From Nitrobacter sp039808345 (GTDB lineage Bacteria > Pseudomonadota > Alphaproteobacteria > Rhizobiales > Xanthobacteraceae), in contig NZ_CP181168.1 in NCBI RefSeq assembly GCF_047824785.1, positions 59,344 through 123,343 of the forward strand: a DNA stretch of 64,000 bases. Reading direction: 5' to 3'. Shown here piece by piece: positions 9,114-18,599 of the stretch. Within the stretch, counting starts at the first letter, position 1. Every line of letters begins with the position of its first letter. The notes beneath the pieces are model-generated. The model did no database searches. It was not told the origin of the DNA and was given only the letters and a program-made list of their open reading frames with translations. A program made the translations under genes and the position numbers.

Positions 9114-10349
9114 CTTCGCTCCTTGCGGCTACGATGAACCAGAAATCCTCCCTCCGTGAAGTCCCGCAATTTGTCTCAAGAGTGCTGACGGGGAACAACC
9201 GCGACAAACCGTCCAGCCTCGCCGGCTCCCACTCCCTCACGCCAGCATCATTCGAGCCTTCACGTCCTCGACGGCGGCACCAAGCCGCCCACTTACGACG
9301 CCCTCTTCCACCACCGTCGCTTATCCATAAACTCGCAGCGAAGCGCCTTCCAATCGATGTCGTACTCCGGCTTGATCGTTTCGCAGAAATGTCGTTTGGT
9401 CATCGATTGACGATGCGCTGATGCCACCCTGGCCCACGCTATCTGCTTCTGAACGCCGATGCCAGCCGCATCAAACGCGCCGAGCCTTCAACGTTGGATA
9501 ACGTTAGCCGCAATAGAGATCGAGATTAGAAAGCTAACGAAAACCCTAGCTGCTGTTCGATAATAGTGCCCGATCAGTGGACGGAGCAGGGCCTCACATC
9601 CAGGAGCGCCACACTGCCAACTGCACCAAAGCTGATCCGGAATACGGCGCTGGGTCGGGAAGCCCTGTTGCGCCTCGCTACTTCTCGTCCATGAACGAGT
9701 GGTATGGCCGCAGAATAACCGACAGGAAGGCTCGGTGCTGTCACCGTTTGGCGGCGGCAGCGACTTCCGGCTGCGCGGCTCTGCTGAAGCGTTGTGCCTG
9801 GTGACGCTTCCAGCGCGGTACGACATAAATGCACAAGTTCACTTGACTTGGAGGGCTTGGATACTGGGTGGCCTGAGAATATTCTGCTGCTATCATGAAG
9901 CGTTCATGCATGACGTCGACGGAGTATCGTTGAACGTGCAGCCACCAGCCAAAGATGATTCCGGTGCTTCTAATCTTGCGCCAATAGCCAGGGATGTGGG
10001 AATGGAGTTGAGGCTGTTTGCATCGCGAGGAGCCTTCGAAAGGGTGCGCGAGTTGCCTGTCATCATACAGCATGCGCGCAATCGCGGCGATGGTCGGCAT
10101 GCGCCTATCGTTGAGCTGATGCGGTGAATTTCAGCCTTCTCGCGCTCGACCAAATTCTCAATAACGCGGGGGCGCGGCCGAGCGCTAGCAGGCTGGCACT
10201 GGCACCAATCGCTGCCGCGCCAGCGCCGAACGTGGTCAGCATGCGGAGGCGGAGCGCCATCCCGCTCAGGCGGGCGATCCCGGCCATGGCAACGCCAAGC
10301 CCAAGGAGGTTGCGCGCAACCATCTCAGTAGGCCATGCATCGCGAGTAA
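9114..10349. other. no intact gene recognised; IS debris
   Basis: The first 80 bases are probably the left end of the truncated IS3 element. The rest contains short frames on both strands (for example 9741-10100 minus and 10105-10323 minus) without ribosome binding sites or recognisable motifs. It reads like decayed sequence between two IS remnants. Confidence 0.5.
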
Positions 10350-10820
10350 GCCGACGCGGACCAACGGTACCGAGTCTGTGTGCACGCCAGGGACATGAAA
10401 GCGGCCTGGTGTCTGGCCGCCAGCAACGCTGAAGCGACGGCGCGCGAAATCACCAACCATTACGCCCGGCGCTGGACGATCGAGCCGGGGTTTCGCGACA
10501 CCAAGGACCTTCGCTTCGGCATGGGGTTAGGCGTTCTTCGCATCGCCGATCCGCAACGCCGCGACAGGCTTCTTCTTTTGAACGCCTTCGCCATCGTGCT
10601 TTTGACGCTGCTCGGCGCAGCCGGCGAGAGTCTCGGTATGGATCGCCATCTCAAGGTCAACACCGCCAAGCGCCGAACTCATTCGCTGTTCCGCCAGGGA
10701 TGCATGCTCTACGAGTTGATCCCAAACATGCCGGATGTCCGCCTGCGCCCGCTTGTCGCGCGGTTTAGCGAATACATCAATCAACACGCCGCGCTAAATC
10801 AAACGTTCTCATGCGTGTGA
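10350..10820 (+). pseudogene. IS4-family transposase, C-terminal part
   Basis: About 155 residues in one open frame after a TAA at 10347 encode the C-terminal part of an IS4-type transposase: VCVHARDMKAAWCLAAS, then TIEPGFRDTKDLRFGMGL with the catalytic Glu of the YREK-like region, and a natural stop. The N-terminal domains with the two catalytic Asp residues are missing, so the gene is inactive. Confidence 0.8.
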
Positions 10821-10981
10821 ATGAGGGGATACCTGAGGATGGAGCCAGGTCCGGGAAAGGGTGCACTACTTAAGAAGGTCGCACAGGCTGAGAAAGCGTC
10901 AGAGCTTGATAATTGGATCAACTCTTCTGGGCTTCGACCGCCGAAGTGAGTGTTACTGGCGACGATGTCATGACGCGCTCG
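10821..10981. other. short intergenic stretch
   Basis: No gene seen. It contains TTGATAATTGGATCAA at about 10907, which resembles a FixK box but has a 6-base rather than 4-base centre. Confidence 0.4.
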
Positions 10982-11243
10982 TCACGAGACACGGCTCCAT
11001 ATATGTTTGCAGGGGGTGAACGAATAAACTGACGGATGTTCGAGTTCATAATGATCGTCTGCTAAGTGTATCACCTCGACACAGTCAATGTTTAGTCGCT
11101 TACTGCCGATTTGCTGCTCAGCCAAAACCAGCGCCTGGGAAGAATCGTTCGATTGAACATCGATCTGACACTGAAGGCACCTGAAACTATGGCCGCTCGA
11201 ATTCAGCAGATCCCTTGTAGAAAGAGACACGATAGCTGTTCAT
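10982..11243 (-). pseudogene. small protein next to fixK, frameshifted
   Basis: An ATG at 11243 with GAGGAG upstream begins MNSYRVSFYKG and hits a stop after 18 residues. Removing one C of the ccc at 11212-11214 (plus strand) restores one continuous frame, MNSYRVSFYKDLLNSSGHSF and on through CLQCQIDV to the end at 10982. The restored protein of about 86 residues resembles small proteins I associate with rhizobial low-oxygen regulons, with a CxxC pair. It lies 55 bp downstream of the fixK-like gene in the same direction and was probably cotranscribed. Confidence 0.6.
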
Positions 11244-11298
11244 TTGAAAACTCCTCGTCTTCGCGTAATGAGGGCCGGTGAACTGCAAGTCGGTGCCC

Positions 11299-11994
11299 TT
11301 AAGCCTCCATGGCGGATAGCCGCTGTCGGTTGCACAGCGCGATTTGGCGAGCGCTCGAAAACATCAGGATGCCCTCATCGTTGAGTTGTGAGAGCGCCCG
11401 CGAGACGGTCTCGAGCGTCAAACCGAGGTAATCGCCAATATCGCGACGACACATCGGGAGCGTCATCATGCCGGCTCTGGCGAGCCGGCGGTCCATTTCC
11501 AGGAGGAAAGTGGCAACGCGCTCCATCGCAGTCTTGCGGCCAAGAAGCAGCATATGATCTTCGGCATGCCGGAGGTCGCTTGCTGTCATCGTCCAGAGAT
11601 TGCGGGCAACCCGGACGTTCGATGCTGCGGCCTTCTCAAGGCTGCGACGGGGTACCAGGCGGACGGTGGTGTCGGCGATTGCTTCGGCGGTGAGCCGGTG
11701 CTCCGGGCCGGGGTCGAGGCCAAAGACATCGCCAGGCAGGTGGAATGCGCCGATCTGCCGTCGTCCGTCACTCAGGAGTTTATAGGTGCGGACTGCGCCG
11801 CGGATGATCTGGTAGAGGTATTCGGAAGGCTCGCCCTCGCCGTAGATTTCCTCATCCTTTTTGTAGGAAAATTCGCTTGCGACCACTCCCGAGCAACGGG
11901 CGATCACGCTGAATTGGTCGGCCGGTTCCGTCGCCATGACGCGCGGAATGTGGAGAGCCTTGGCAGTCGGGGCGGTGATCGTCTGGGTATGCAT
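11299..11994 (-). CDS. fixK: FixK-like Crp/Fnr family transcription regulator
   Basis: A 231-residue protein with a cyclic-nucleotide-binding-type beta roll (about 30-140), a dimer helix, and a C-terminal helix-turn-helix (about 178-215). The recognition helix carries ETVSR, whose Glu, Ser and Arg contact TTGAT half sites in FNR and FixK. The N terminus lacks the cysteine cluster that binds iron-sulfur in FNR, which points to FixK. Cys182 just before the recognition helix matches the redox-sensitive Cys of Bradyrhizobium FixK2. RBS GAGGAG precedes the ATG. It is the natural candidate to act on the FixK boxes of this window. Confidence 0.88.
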   Translation of the reverse strand: MHTQTITAPTAKALHIPRVMATEPADQFSVIARCSGVVASEFSYKKDEEIYGEGEPSEYLYQIIRGAVRTYKLLSDGRRQIGAFHLPGDVFGLDPGPEHRLTAEAIADTTVRLVPRRSLEKAAASNVRVARNLWTMTASDLRHAEDHMLLLGRKTAMERVATFLLEMDRRLARAGMMTLPMCRRDIGDYLGLTLETVSRALSQLNDEGILMFSSARQIALCNRQRLSAMEA

Positions 11995-12159
11995 ATCGCC
12001 ATCTCCTCGATGCGGGATGGGCTAGTTTACCGGAGATGTGTGCGCCGGAATATTTCGGTCGATATCCTAAGGAGAACCTCCTAAGGGCTTTTACGGAGGT
12101 GCTGTTCCAGGATTTGGCACAGATGGACGGTGGCACGTCGAATGCATTCCATGTCGCAA

Positions 12160-12435
12160 TCGATTGGCGTGACGCCGCATCTGACACAGAACCGGGCCGT
12201 CACCAGAACCGGCAAGACCCGCAGCAGCGCCATCGACCAACGAACCACGCGGCATCCGGGCTATGGCATGTCGCAGTCACGCCGGGCGATGGTCGAGTGC
12301 ATTTTCGGGTGGGGCAAGCAGCACGGCACCATGCGCAAGACCAAACATCGCGGCATCGCTCGCGTCGCCGCCAACTTCCTGCTCAATCTGGTCGCCTACA
12401 ATCTGATCCGCATCCCCAAACTCGTCGCAGCGTAG
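12160..12435 (+). pseudogene. IS5-family transposase, C-terminal part (second)
   Basis: An open frame encodes the end of an IS5-type transposase: GVTPHLTQNRAVTRTGKTRS, the catalytic Glu in MVECIFGWGKQHGTMRKTKH and the usual end NLIRIPKLVAA. Everything upstream of GVTPH is missing and the next bases lead into the fixK promoter region. The right end of the former element is probably near 12530 (CAGCAGACTGCTCTAG). It is unrelated in detail to the IS5 remnant at 3423. Confidence 0.8.
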
Positions 12436-12789
12436 CCGATCCAGACCTCAAACTCAAACTCCCGAACACGCCGTCTCAACAGCCAGCCTCGCAATAAAAC
12501 CCCGTAATTCTGTGCGTTTTTCAGCAGACTGCTCTAGAAGGCAACCTTATGAGCAAGGGTGGAGATTGCTGTCGTTCTCGGCATTCTGCGGTTTTGTACC
12601 GATCAACGTCGGATGCGCCGGGGCAATAACCGACCTCCACGTCGTGGTCAGTAAATAAACACAGGCTCCTGAATGAGGTGGTCGTTGACAGCGCCCACTC
12701 CAGGCATGTTTACCGCTACGGTGTGGATTGAGGTGGACCCGCTTGGTGAGACAGTTTGGCGGCCTGGCTAAGGTGGATCGGGTTCGTTT

Positions 12790-13626
12790 CTACGCCGCCA
12801 ATTGCTCCGTCATTTCCGCCATAGCATGGACTTCGTCGGGCGTCCTGCCGGCGAAGGTCGAGTGCGGGCGTCGCCGGTTGTAATAGTCTATCCAGGAGCC
12901 GATGCCGCAGCGGGCTTGGCTTCCCGTTTCGAATGTGCTGAGGAAGACGCACTCATATTTGAGGCTGCGCCACAGTCGTTCGATGAAGACGTTGTCCATC
13001 CAGCGGCCGCGCCCGTCCATGGAGATGCGGATGCCGGCATCCTTCAGCGTCGTCGTGAAGGCGAAGCTAGTGAACTGCGAGCCTTGGTCGGTGTTGAAGA
13101 TGTCGGGCCTGCCATGGCAGGCGATCGCCTCTTCGAGAGCGGCAACACAGAAGTCGGCATCCATCGTGTTCGACAACCGCCAGGCCAGGACCTTGCGGCT
13201 GAACCAGTCCATGATGGCCACGAGGTAAAGGAAGCCGCGCCGCATCGGGATATAGGTCACATCGGCACACCAAACGTGATCCGGCCGCTCGATCGCCAGG
13301 TGCCGCAGCAGGTAGGGATAGATGCGATGCTGCGGATGCGGCTCGCTGGTTCTCGGCGCCTGGTAGATCGGCGACAGACCGATCTTGCGCATCAGCCGCC
13401 GGACCCGCTTGCGACCCACGCACCAGCCCTGACGCCGCAGATGCCGGGCCATCTGCCGGGAGCCATACCAGGGCGTCTCCATGAAGGCCTCGTCGATGGT
13501 GCGCATCAGTTCGAGGTTCTCGGGCGTCTCGCCGGCGGGCTGTCGGTAGAACGACGCCCGCGAGATCGAGACCAGTTCGCACTGGCGGCGGATCGAGAGC
13601 CGGTTGTGATCGGGGTCAATCATCAT
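12790..13626 (-). CDS. IS3-family transposase OrfB (copy 2)
   Basis: A 278-residue DDE transposase identical in sequence to OrfB of copy 1, including the CADVTYI, FNTDQGSQF and VFIERLWRS catalytic segments and the GGAGGAGA ribosome binding site before the paired ATGs. The identity shows recent spread of this element within the replicon. Confidence 0.95.
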   Translation of the reverse strand: MMIDPDHNRLSIRRQCELVSISRASFYRQPAGETPENLELMRTIDEAFMETPWYGSRQMARHLRRQGWCVGRKRVRRLMRKIGLSPIYQAPRTSEPHPQHRIYPYLLRHLAIERPDHVWCADVTYIPMRRGFLYLVAIMDWFSRKVLAWRLSNTMDADFCVAALEEAIACHGRPDIFNTDQGSQFTSFAFTTTLKDAGIRISMDGRGRWMDNVFIERLWRSLKYECVFLSTFETGSQARCGIGSWIDYYNRRRPHSTFAGRTPDEVHAMAEMTEQLAA

Positions 13627-13643
13627 TCTCCTCCGATCCAGGC

Positions 13644-13925
13644 TCAGCGATCGAAGGCCTTGGCCAAAAAATCCCGCTCAACGACAAGCTGGCCAATCTT
13701 GGCGTGCAGCTTGGTCACCTCGGCTTCCCGGCCGACCTGCGCATCAGCAGCCTTGTCGTCGAACGTCTTGGCCAGGTTCTCGATGGCCTGCCGTTTCCAC
13801 TGCGTAATCTGGTTCGGATGAAGCTGGTGCTTTGTCGCCAGTTCCGAAATCGTCCGCTCGCCACGGATCGCCTCAAGCGCAACCTTGGCCTTGAACTCAG
13901 CCGTAAATCGTCTGCGTGTCTTCAT
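13644..13925 (-). CDS. IS3-family transposase OrfA (copy 2)
   Basis: A 93-residue helix-turn-helix protein identical to OrfA of copy 1; orfB begins 17 bases after its stop. It binds the element ends in this family. Confidence 0.93.
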   Translation of the reverse strand: MKTRRRFTAEFKAKVALEAIRGERTISELATKHQLHPNQITQWKRQAIENLAKTFDDKAADAQVGREAEVTKLHAKIGQLVVERDFLAKAFDR

Positions 13926-14788
13926 ACCGGATCGTCCTTTTCATCGGGCGATCCACCTTATGCCCCTGTCTCAGAAACCGGCACCACCTCAGATCGCCTT
14001 TCTGACCTGCTCGGACTCGACCGTGCCCCACAAATCGACAATCCCGCGGGTGACGGTGACATTGAGTTTGTGGGTGTGCGCCCACGGCTGTTTCTTGAGT
14101 TCTTCCATTAACTCCTGACGGATCGCGGCGTCCGACAGTGTGATCTCGAGGTGTGGCCGGGCACTCGCCACGGCCTGGATGATGTTTGCGCGACTGACAA
14201 TGCCGAGCAGGTCGCCCGCTTGGTTGACAATTGGCACTCGCTTGATGTCGTTCGTTTCGAACAGCTCGGCAACGTCAATCAGAGGCGTTTCGGGATCGGC
14301 CGTCTTGACCTCTCGTGTCATGATGTCAGAGATCTTTCTGGCATGAGATTGGACATAGCCCTCTGCCATCGCCTGATCTCCGGACAGAATATGCAGCCAC
14401 CAGGAGTAGGGGCGTTCAGTCCCTGCCTCGATGCGATGCATTAGGTCGGCTTCGGTGGCGATTCCGACGAGCTTTCCTGCCTTGTCGACGATTGGTACGG
14501 CGCTGATGCGTCTGGCAATCATTGTCTTCGCCACGTCTTGCACGGTCGCATCCTCGCAGGCTGTGATGACCGGGGACACCATTACGTCTCGCGCTTTCAT
14601 AAGAACCTCCAACATAATTCCAAGTGACCTATCTTGGTAGGTGCGTTTCAAATGGAACAACCGTATCGGGTACCGTCATCGTTTTCAGCATCTTGCCCGT
14701 AACGCTACCGAGAAGTCAGCAAGTCGGGAGTTTCATGGTCAGGGCTCACTTGAACCCAAGATGACTCTCCAAGGACAGTTAGACACAG

Positions 14789-14890
14789 ATGAATTATCGT
14801 ATCCAATACGGAACGGTGATTGAGGCAAATCAACCCAGAAACGCCTCTCGCTATTCCAAGCGAACACGTCGCGACGTGGCACGGAATTGA
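14789..14890 (+). CDS. small conserved protein, MNYRIQ family, copy B
   Basis: A 33-residue basic protein beginning MNYRIQYGTVIEANQ and ending RTRRDVARN. It pairs with 6143-6274 over the start, the VIEANQ segment and RTRRDVAR, and about 50 bp of upstream sequence is also alike. AAGGACAG lies 13 bases before the ATG. Copy B ends early compared with copy A. Function unknown. The string TTGAGGCAAATCAA inside it is coding for IEANQ and should not be read as a FixK box without proof. Confidence 0.45.
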   Translation: MNYRIQYGTVIEANQPRNASRYSKRTRRDVARN

Positions 14891-15080
14891 CGCTTGTTGC
14901 TCAGTATGCGTCTCGTAGTGGGCCTCCGCAGGATCTGTAAAGCTCGGCCAGACGCGGCGCAAAGATCGATGAAAGAGCCGCCCTAGCGAGAAACCACGTT
15001 GTCGAGCGCATTGGCTGGCTGCGAGCGGCCGTGCTCTGCGCAAGACGGACCATCACCGCAGGGCTTCGAAACGAACCGGC

Positions 15081-15278
15081 CTAACGGCGGCCAGAATAGA
15101 TCGGTGCCGCCAAGACCACACCGGTTGCGATCTGCAGTACAAGCAGAAGGAATAGGGCTGCGATAGTTATTCGCGCTGCGGGATTATGCCTGACATATTC
15201 CTTTGGCTCTCCGCTCGGGTATTGGTCGGCGGATTGGGTTGGAACCAAAGGTAGCTGGCCTTGCTTACTGTGGTTCAT
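15081..15278 (-). CDS. small single-pass membrane protein
   Basis: A 65-residue protein; the start at 15278 follows GGGAG. The N-terminal half is polar (MNHSKQGQLPLVPTQSADQ) and the C-terminal half is one membrane segment (RITIAALFLLLVLQIATGVV) ending in a short tail IYSGRR. No named family was recognised; the shape fits small respiratory or cytochrome-associated membrane peptides. A FixK-type box lies 61 bp upstream, so low-oxygen control is likely. Confidence 0.6.
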   Translation of the reverse strand: MNHSKQGQLPLVPTQSADQYPSGEPKEYVRHNPAARITIAALFLLLVLQIATGVVLAAPIYSGRR

Positions 15279-15332
15279 TGCAATCTCCCACGAACAGGCG
15301 TTGATTGCTTCCACGGTTCGGGACTTAGGGCA

Positions 15333-15346
15333 ATGATCTGGATCAA
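15333..15346 (-). promoter_or_regulatory. FixK/FNR-type box, small membrane protein
   Basis: On the minus strand TTGATCCAGATCAT, one mismatch from the palindrome, centred 61 bp before the ATG at 15278. Confidence 0.6.
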
Positions 15347-15421
15347 CATGAGAGGGCAGCCGCCGCTGGTGGTCTCGGCGTTCCGTGACGTTGCTAACCT
15401 CGGCTTCCTTGATCTTTAACC

Positions 15422-15518
15422 TTGCGATAGCCAACCGTCGCAGAGAAACGTCCGATGCTGCAGCCTTTGCCAGGCTGCGACAAGGCAACAGAATCGGAAG
15501 GGTGCTGACCCTTGCGGC
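15422..15518 (-). pseudogene. fixK-like gene relic
   Basis: The minus strand encodes LPCRSLAKAAASDVSLRRLA, closely matching LVPRRSLEKAAASNVRVARNL of the intact fixK-like protein at 11299-11994, and the DNA itself is similar there. No helix-turn-helix or start follows. It is a short relic of a second Crp/Fnr gene. Confidence 0.5.
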
Positions 15519-15859
15519 GCTTTTATGTGGCGCCCATTGGATGCTTCGTGGTCAAATGCTCGCAAGGATGCTTCCTCGTTCCGGCGAGTAAGAAACGTTC
15601 GATTCTGTTCTGGGGTAAGCGAGTATGACGTTCTAAAGACGCGAACGGTTTAGGCGTGCGCCGCTTCAGCGCAAATTTCTGAGCCCGGGACCAGGGCGGT
15701 TTGCTGCGCAATCCTCAGTCGTCGACAAGACGTTCAGTGTATTCAAGGCTTAAAGTCTGGAACCTGCGCACGCTGGGAGGCCGTCAGTCTTCGCCATTGT
15801 TAATCTCGGCGCTGCATCTGGTTCGGCTTCGTGAAGTGAAATCTGTTGCTCTGGATGTG
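15519..15859. other. no gene recognised
   Basis: Only short frames without ribosome binding sites. It lies between the fixK relic and an ATPase relic and is probably decayed coding sequence. Confidence 0.45.
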
Positions 15860-16415
15860 GCCGTTCCGATCTAGGTTTCTGCGGTCCAGGATCTGGAAGC
15901 CTACGCCGAGGGTCACGCGAGCCGCGAGATGACGGCGATCCTCGCGCGGATACCTCGTACGGCTGTCAGGCATGGCAATAGCGTGCTTGATGAAGTCGGT
16001 CTTGAGACAATCGTGCCGGGTGATAGGCTGCTCATTCGACAAGGGATGTTGTCGCGGCCGATGGAACGGTGGCCAGCTGCGTTGCAGGTCTGGGCCAATC
16101 GGCGCTGACAGGTGAACCGATCCTGGTGCAACAGCGGGGCGGCGATGAGGTGATGAGCGGATCGACAAATGCCGGCGACGTTTTTGACCTGGTAGCGTCA
16201 CATCACGCCGCGGAGAGCACCTATGCCGGCATTGTCCGGGCTGGTCGAGGAGGCGCAGTGCTTTAAGGCGGCGATGTGCGGCTTGCGACCGGTTTGCCAT
16301 ATTGTTTCTTGGCGTGACCGTGCCGATTGCAGGTTTAGCTTTGAGACGCTGGCCGCGCGTGTACTCGCTCGTCATTGACAAGACGGGAACGCTGATCGAC
16401 TACTCTGCATTTCGA
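15860..16415 (+). pseudogene. heavy-metal P1B-type ATPase relic
   Basis: Across several frames one can read AYAEGHASREMTAILARIPR, then ETIVPGDRLLIRQG, an actuator-domain segment LDQSALTGEPILVQQRGG, VMSGSTNAGD, AESTYAGIVR and finally LVIDKTGTLID. This is the order of a P1B metal ATPase, but at least two frameshifts break it and the CPC-type membrane segment between IVR and DKTGT is deleted. The nucleotide-binding domain is missing. It is a pseudogene. Confidence 0.75.
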
Positions 16416-16600
16416 GGCTGCTGGCGTCGAAGGAGAAGGGCGTCCGGCCGCATGGTCTTCCAGCGCCGCCTGCTGCGGCGCATGGCCCATCGGCACGGCA
16501 TGTCCGACGAAACCAGTCGGCCTCTTTAAGTCCCCAATCTCTAGCCTGCCATGGTTAGATGCGACGGTGCTGGTGTCACCGTTGCACATCTCAGAAAAGG

Positions 16601-17440
16601 TCAGTGGGAAAACAGAATCGGAAGGGGTGGCCTGGCCAATAAGCTTCTTGTCGCGCCGCCAAGAATGAACTCACGGAGTCTAGAGTGACCATACGCACCC
16701 ATTACAAGTACGTCGGCGCTGCATGAATCCGCGTGGCTTTCGAGAACCTCGCCGATTGGCCGTGCCGCCGCGTCGACCTCATCAACCGTCACATCGATAC
16801 CATGCCGTGAAAGGTTTTTCGCAACTTCCTCCGCTGAATGCCTAGTGTCCAAAGCCTTTTCGTTAAAGACGGTCACAACCCGCACCCGTTGTGCGTTTTC
16901 CAGTACTGGCATGGCATCGGCGATGGCCCGGGCCGCCGTACGGCTAAAATCCCACGCGACCACAACCGTCTTGAGTTCGAACGACTTTGTGCGGTGCCGT
17001 TCCGGTAAAACCAGGGTCGGCTTTCCGGATCCAAAGATCACAGATTCCGCATACCATTGGTCGTAGGATTCGGAGACCGAGATGATCGTCAGATCGCGAT
17101 GGCGTGAGTATTCCACGAATGTGTCCGGCACCTTGTATGTGACACACCGCTCCAAGATCGTTTCGTGGGGCAGGCCCGCCCTTTGAGCCGCCGATTCAAA
17201 CGAAGCGAGCAAATCCTGGGCGTTCTTCAGGCTCTTACGCGCCTCGCCGGCGGCAATTGCCGCGACGTCAACGAGCAAACTGGAGAGAAGGGTTCCAGGA
17301 ATCTCTACACGTGCTTCGCAGGCGATTGCCGCAATGTGTGGGCCCAGCGACGAGGCAAACGAAACTGCGTCCTCAATAACCGAAACCGGGGTCGGTTCGG
17401 GATAGCTTGTCAAAGTGAGAAGAACGTCTTTTATAGCCAT
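16601..17440 (-). CDS. tandem universal stress protein
   Basis: A 279-residue protein made of two UspA-like domains (about 1-145 and 150-279). The second domain is the conserved one: TVVVAWDFSRTAARAIADA at its start and LVMGAYGHSRLREFILGGAT near its end, the GxxGHSR-type ATP-binding loop. RBS GAGGAG lies before the ATG. Usp proteins of this kind bind ATP and are induced on growth arrest. A second tandem Usp is at 36975. No good FixK box was found upstream; only a half match near 17492. Confidence 0.88.
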   Translation of the reverse strand: MAIKDVLLTLTSYPEPTPVSVIEDAVSFASSLGPHIAAIACEARVEIPGTLLSSLLVDVAAIAAGEARKSLKNAQDLLASFESAAQRAGLPHETILERCVTYKVPDTFVEYSRHRDLTIISVSESYDQWYAESVIFGSGKPTLVLPERHRTKSFELKTVVVAWDFSRTAARAIADAMPVLENAQRVRVVTVFNEKALDTRHSAEEVAKNLSRHGIDVTVDEVDAAARPIGEVLESHADSCSADVLVMGAYGHSRLREFILGGATRSLLARPPLPILFSH

Positions 17441-17848
17441 CGGCTTTCTCCTCGGAAGTTGATGAGAGTAGTCTCTGCGTTCGGAGGAGGATTGATCTAT
17501 CGCAGATTCGTCTCCGTCATTCCGTCGCCCGACGGCTGTCGATCGGTGCCACCAGAATGACGGCGAGATGGTGCATTCACCGCGCTTTGCGCAGACGGCG
17601 TGCGGGATGATGCCGTATGAACCAAGTCAAGCAACTATCCTGCTGCGAATTGCAGCACCCTTGAACGAGCTTCGACGCGCACCGTACGGATCAACTTCAT
17701 GTCCTTGCCTCTTTCCGGCTGCTGGATCGCATTTCGGCGATTTCTGGAAGGGTCAGGTCATACCCGAGGGACTTGAGACCTCGTAGTTGGCGGCCCGAAT
17801 ATTTGGCTCAGATCAATTGAAGGAGTCGGGACTCGATTGAGATCATGA
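17441..17848. other. long intergenic region between usp and CBS-BON genes
   Basis: Divergent promoters are expected here. Apart from the FixK box at its right end only a short frame (17568-17786) without motif is present. Confidence 0.4.
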
Positions 17849-17862
17849 TTGATGTGCATCAA
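17849..17862. promoter_or_regulatory. FixK/FNR-type box, CBS-BON gene
   Basis: TTGATGTGCATCAA, a perfect palindrome centred 54 bp before the ATG at 17910. Confidence 0.8.
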
Positions 17863-17909
17863 TCATGTGGGTTCGTTCGGTGATATTCATTGCAAATATG
17901 GAGGTTTGA

Positions 17910-18599
17910 ATGCGTGCACATCAGATCATGACCCGCAAGGTGACAACGGTGACAGCCGACACATCTATTCTGGATGCTGCAAACCTCATGTTGCAACAGC
18001 GGATCAGCGGCCTTCCGGTGGTTGACGAGATGGCGCGGCTAATTGGCGTGGTCTCTGAAGGAGACTTTGTGCGACGCAGTGAGATTGGTACGCAACGTCC
18101 TCGCATCAGATGGCTCGAATTCTTGATGGGGGCTGCCGGAAAAGTTGCCCAGGACTTCGTGCGAGAGCATGGTCGCAAGGTCAGCGAGATTATGACACAA
18201 GACGACCTCTGTACCGCAACCGAGGACATGCCGCTTGCCGAGCTTGTGCGTTTGATGGAACGTCGCAATGTCAAGCGCCTGCCCGTGGTGCGTGGACGCA
18301 CGGTAATCGGGATTGTGACTCGCACTGACCTACTTCGTGCTGTCGCAAGTCTCGCACGGGACGTTCCGGACCCGACGGCAGATGATGATCATATTCGTGA
18401 CCGCGTGATCGCCTCCATCGAGAAGAATGATTGGCGACCAGCGCAATTCGGCGTCACGGTTTATGACGGAATTGTGCATCTTACAGGCGTCATCACGGAC
18501 GCGCGTTTCCGGCGAGCTGCGATCGTGGCGGCTGAAAACGTCTCGGGTGTCAAGCTAGTTCACGACCACCTCTATCTAGTTACCGAGTCCGGTCTTTAG
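17910..18599 (+). CDS. CBS-CBS-BON domain protein
   Basis: A 229-residue protein. Two CBS domains (about 7-60 and 95-150: MTRKVTTVTADTSILDAANL and DDLCTATEDMPLAELVRLME) are followed by a BON domain (about 160-225: FGVTVYDGIVHLTGVITDAR to GVKLVHDHLYLV). GGAGG precedes the ATG. CBS pairs bind adenosine nucleotides or NAD and act as energy sensors; BON is thought to bind membranes or ligands. It is the intact relative of the IS-split gene at 12648-14600. Confidence 0.9.
   Translation: MRAHQIMTRKVTTVTADTSILDAANLMLQQRISGLPVVDEMARLIGVVSEGDFVRRSEIGTQRPRIRWLEFLMGAAGKVAQDFVREHGRKVSEIMTQDDLCTATEDMPLAELVRLMERRNVKRLPVVRGRTVIGIVTRTDLLRAVASLARDVPDPTADDDHIRDRVIASIEKNDWRPAQFGVTVYDGIVHLTGVITDARFRRAAIVAAENVSGVKLVHDHLYLVTESGL

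Larger units (their letters stand above)
12729..13991 (-). mobile_element. IS3-family element, copy 2
   Basis: A 1263-bp element with ends TGAGGTGG and CCACCTCA, in opposite orientation to copy 1. It is flanked on both sides by GAT, a 3-bp target duplication, and sits inside the CBS-BON gene, so this is a clean and fairly recent insertion. Confidence 0.95.
12648..14600 (-). pseudogene. CBS-CBS-BON protein gene split by IS3 copy 2
   Basis: The 5' part runs from ATG 14600 (RBS GGAGG) to 13992 and encodes two CBS domains (MKARDVMVSPVITACEDATV and the second near DIMTREVKTADPETPL) plus the start of a BON domain. The 3' part lies beyond the IS at 12728-12648 and encodes HTVAVNMPGVGAVNDHLIQ then stop. 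With one copy of the 3-bp duplication GAT removed, the two parts join exactly in frame (KAI-HTVAV). The intact relative is at 17910. CBS domains sense adenosyl ligands; BON is a membrane-associated fold. The IS supplies an early stop. Confidence 0.9.

Noticed and set aside
10900..10925. TTGATAATTGGATCAA near 10907 as a FixK box
   Set aside because: The half sites are right but the centre is 6 bases rather than 4, which would place them on different helix faces.
12802..13821. 339-codon frame opposite the IS3 transposase (also at 706-1725 and 40993-42021)
   Set aside because: It appears in all three IS copies only because it mirrors orfB; no start signal or motif.
14820..14833. TTGAGGCAAATCAA read as a FixK box
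   Set aside because: It lies inside the small ORF 14789-14890 where it encodes IEANQ, and the matching site in the other copy (6174-6187) ends in G instead of A, so selection on the box is not supported.
17492..17505. TTGATCTATCGCAG upstream of the usp gene at 16601-17440
   Set aside because: Only the left half site matches.
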